Source: Mesorhizobium sp. SOD10 (lineage in GTDB: Bacteria > Pseudomonadota > Alphaproteobacteria > Rhizobiales > Rhizobiaceae). Taken from it: 64,000 nt of DNA. The DNA is taken from positions 1 to 64,000 of the forward strand of contig CCNA01000012.1 of the NCBI GenBank assembly GCA_000824805.1, given 5' to 3'. Below, piece by piece: positions 63,801 through 64,000 of the stretch. A program made the translations under genes and the position numbers. The notes under the pieces are model-generated. The model was not told where the DNA came from. It saw only the letters and a list, made by a program, of their open reading frames with translations, and searched no databases. Position 1 is the stretch's first letter. The number at the start of each line of letters is the position of its first letter.

Positions 63801-64000
63801 ATGGCAATTCTGCTTATCGCCGAACACGACAATGCAAGCCTTTCCGACCAGACCGCCAAGGCGCTGTCGGCCGCGCTCCAGATCGGCTCGGATGTCGACG
63901 TGCTGGTCGCCGGCAAGGGCGCCAAGGGCGCGGCCGATGCCGCCGCCAAGCTGAAAGGTGTTCGCAAAGTGCTGCTCGCCGAAGCCGACGAGCTCGCCGA
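63801..64000 (+). CDS. etfA: Electron transfer flavoprotein alpha subunit (5' part)
   Basis: The first 66 codons are present; the gene runs past the window end. MAILLIAEHDNASLSDQTAK is the usual EtfA N-terminus. The FAD-binding C-terminal domain lies outside. The start follows ggat with a repeat element immediately upstream, unusual for a normally tight etfBA pair. Confidence 0.93.
   Translation, partial: MAILLIAEHDNASLSDQTAKALSAALQIGSDVDVLVAGKGAKGAADAAAKLKGVRKVLLAEADELA

Overview
The window reads as the chromosome of a high-GC alphaproteobacterium of the Rhizobiales, most like Mesorhizobium. The basis is the gene order (lysC-ptsP-prfA-prmC-DUF4167-clpB; secA-parvulin-argJ-GNAT-mutT; the comF-grx-nitrilase-DUF1178 run), the protein sequences, and dispersed intergenic palindromes of the rhizobial RIME type. 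The species call is inference; no 16S rRNA gene is present.

Layout. 1-6300: an M23 endopeptidase, an MFS drug exporter, a TMEM175-like membrane protein and an L,D-transpeptidase. 6560-16750: a mostly minus-strand housekeeping block (clpB with a probable RpoH promoter, DUF4167, prmC, prfA, ptsP, lysC). 16950-24900: small metabolic genes, ubiG, a divergent EamA/MarR pair, a tight minus-strand operon (comF, grxC, nitrilase-family hydrolase, DUF1178), a methyltransferase and a Flp pilin. 24470-31680: mutT, GNAT, argJ, a TetR regulator, a parvulin isomerase and secA. 31890-39560: a large AAA/LuxR regulator, small DUF4242 and DUF1127-like proteins, then a flippase - CelD-like acetyltransferase - beta-propeller run that looks like a cell-surface polysaccharide cluster. 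54030-64000: YqaA-family membrane protein, dsbB, HNH nuclease, AlkA-like glycosylase, gluQ, EamA transporter, BrkB/YihY protein, SDR, PduO-type adenosyltransferase, rhomboid protease and etfB/etfA (etfA runs off the end).

The accessory region is 39656-53637, about 14 kb integrated into the 3' end of a tRNA-Leu(CAA) gene and bounded by 19-bp direct repeats. It carries a tyrosine integrase next to the intact tRNA, a small serine recombinase with its own inverted-repeat site, a block of podovirus-like virion genes dominated by a 1255-aa T7 gp16-like internal virion protein with an N-terminal lysozyme-like domain, a multi-TM membrane protein, and an OLD-like ATPase/TOPRIM nuclease at the far end. 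I see no capsid, portal, terminase, tail or polymerase gene, so it is either a decayed T7-like temperate phage or a satellite-like island that kept ejection proteins and probable defence cargo. Its noncoding DNA is rich in structure: GTGTACC motifs at both ends, paired palindromic operators, duplicated hairpin elements after stop codons, and a 26-bp direct repeat.

Two dispersed chromosomal repeat families are also present: three copies of a short hairpin repeat (around 31.7 and 35.4-35.6 kb) and four copies of a roughly 120-bp palindromic element (55.2, 57.7, 59.2 and 63.7 kb), one of them lying between etfB and etfA.
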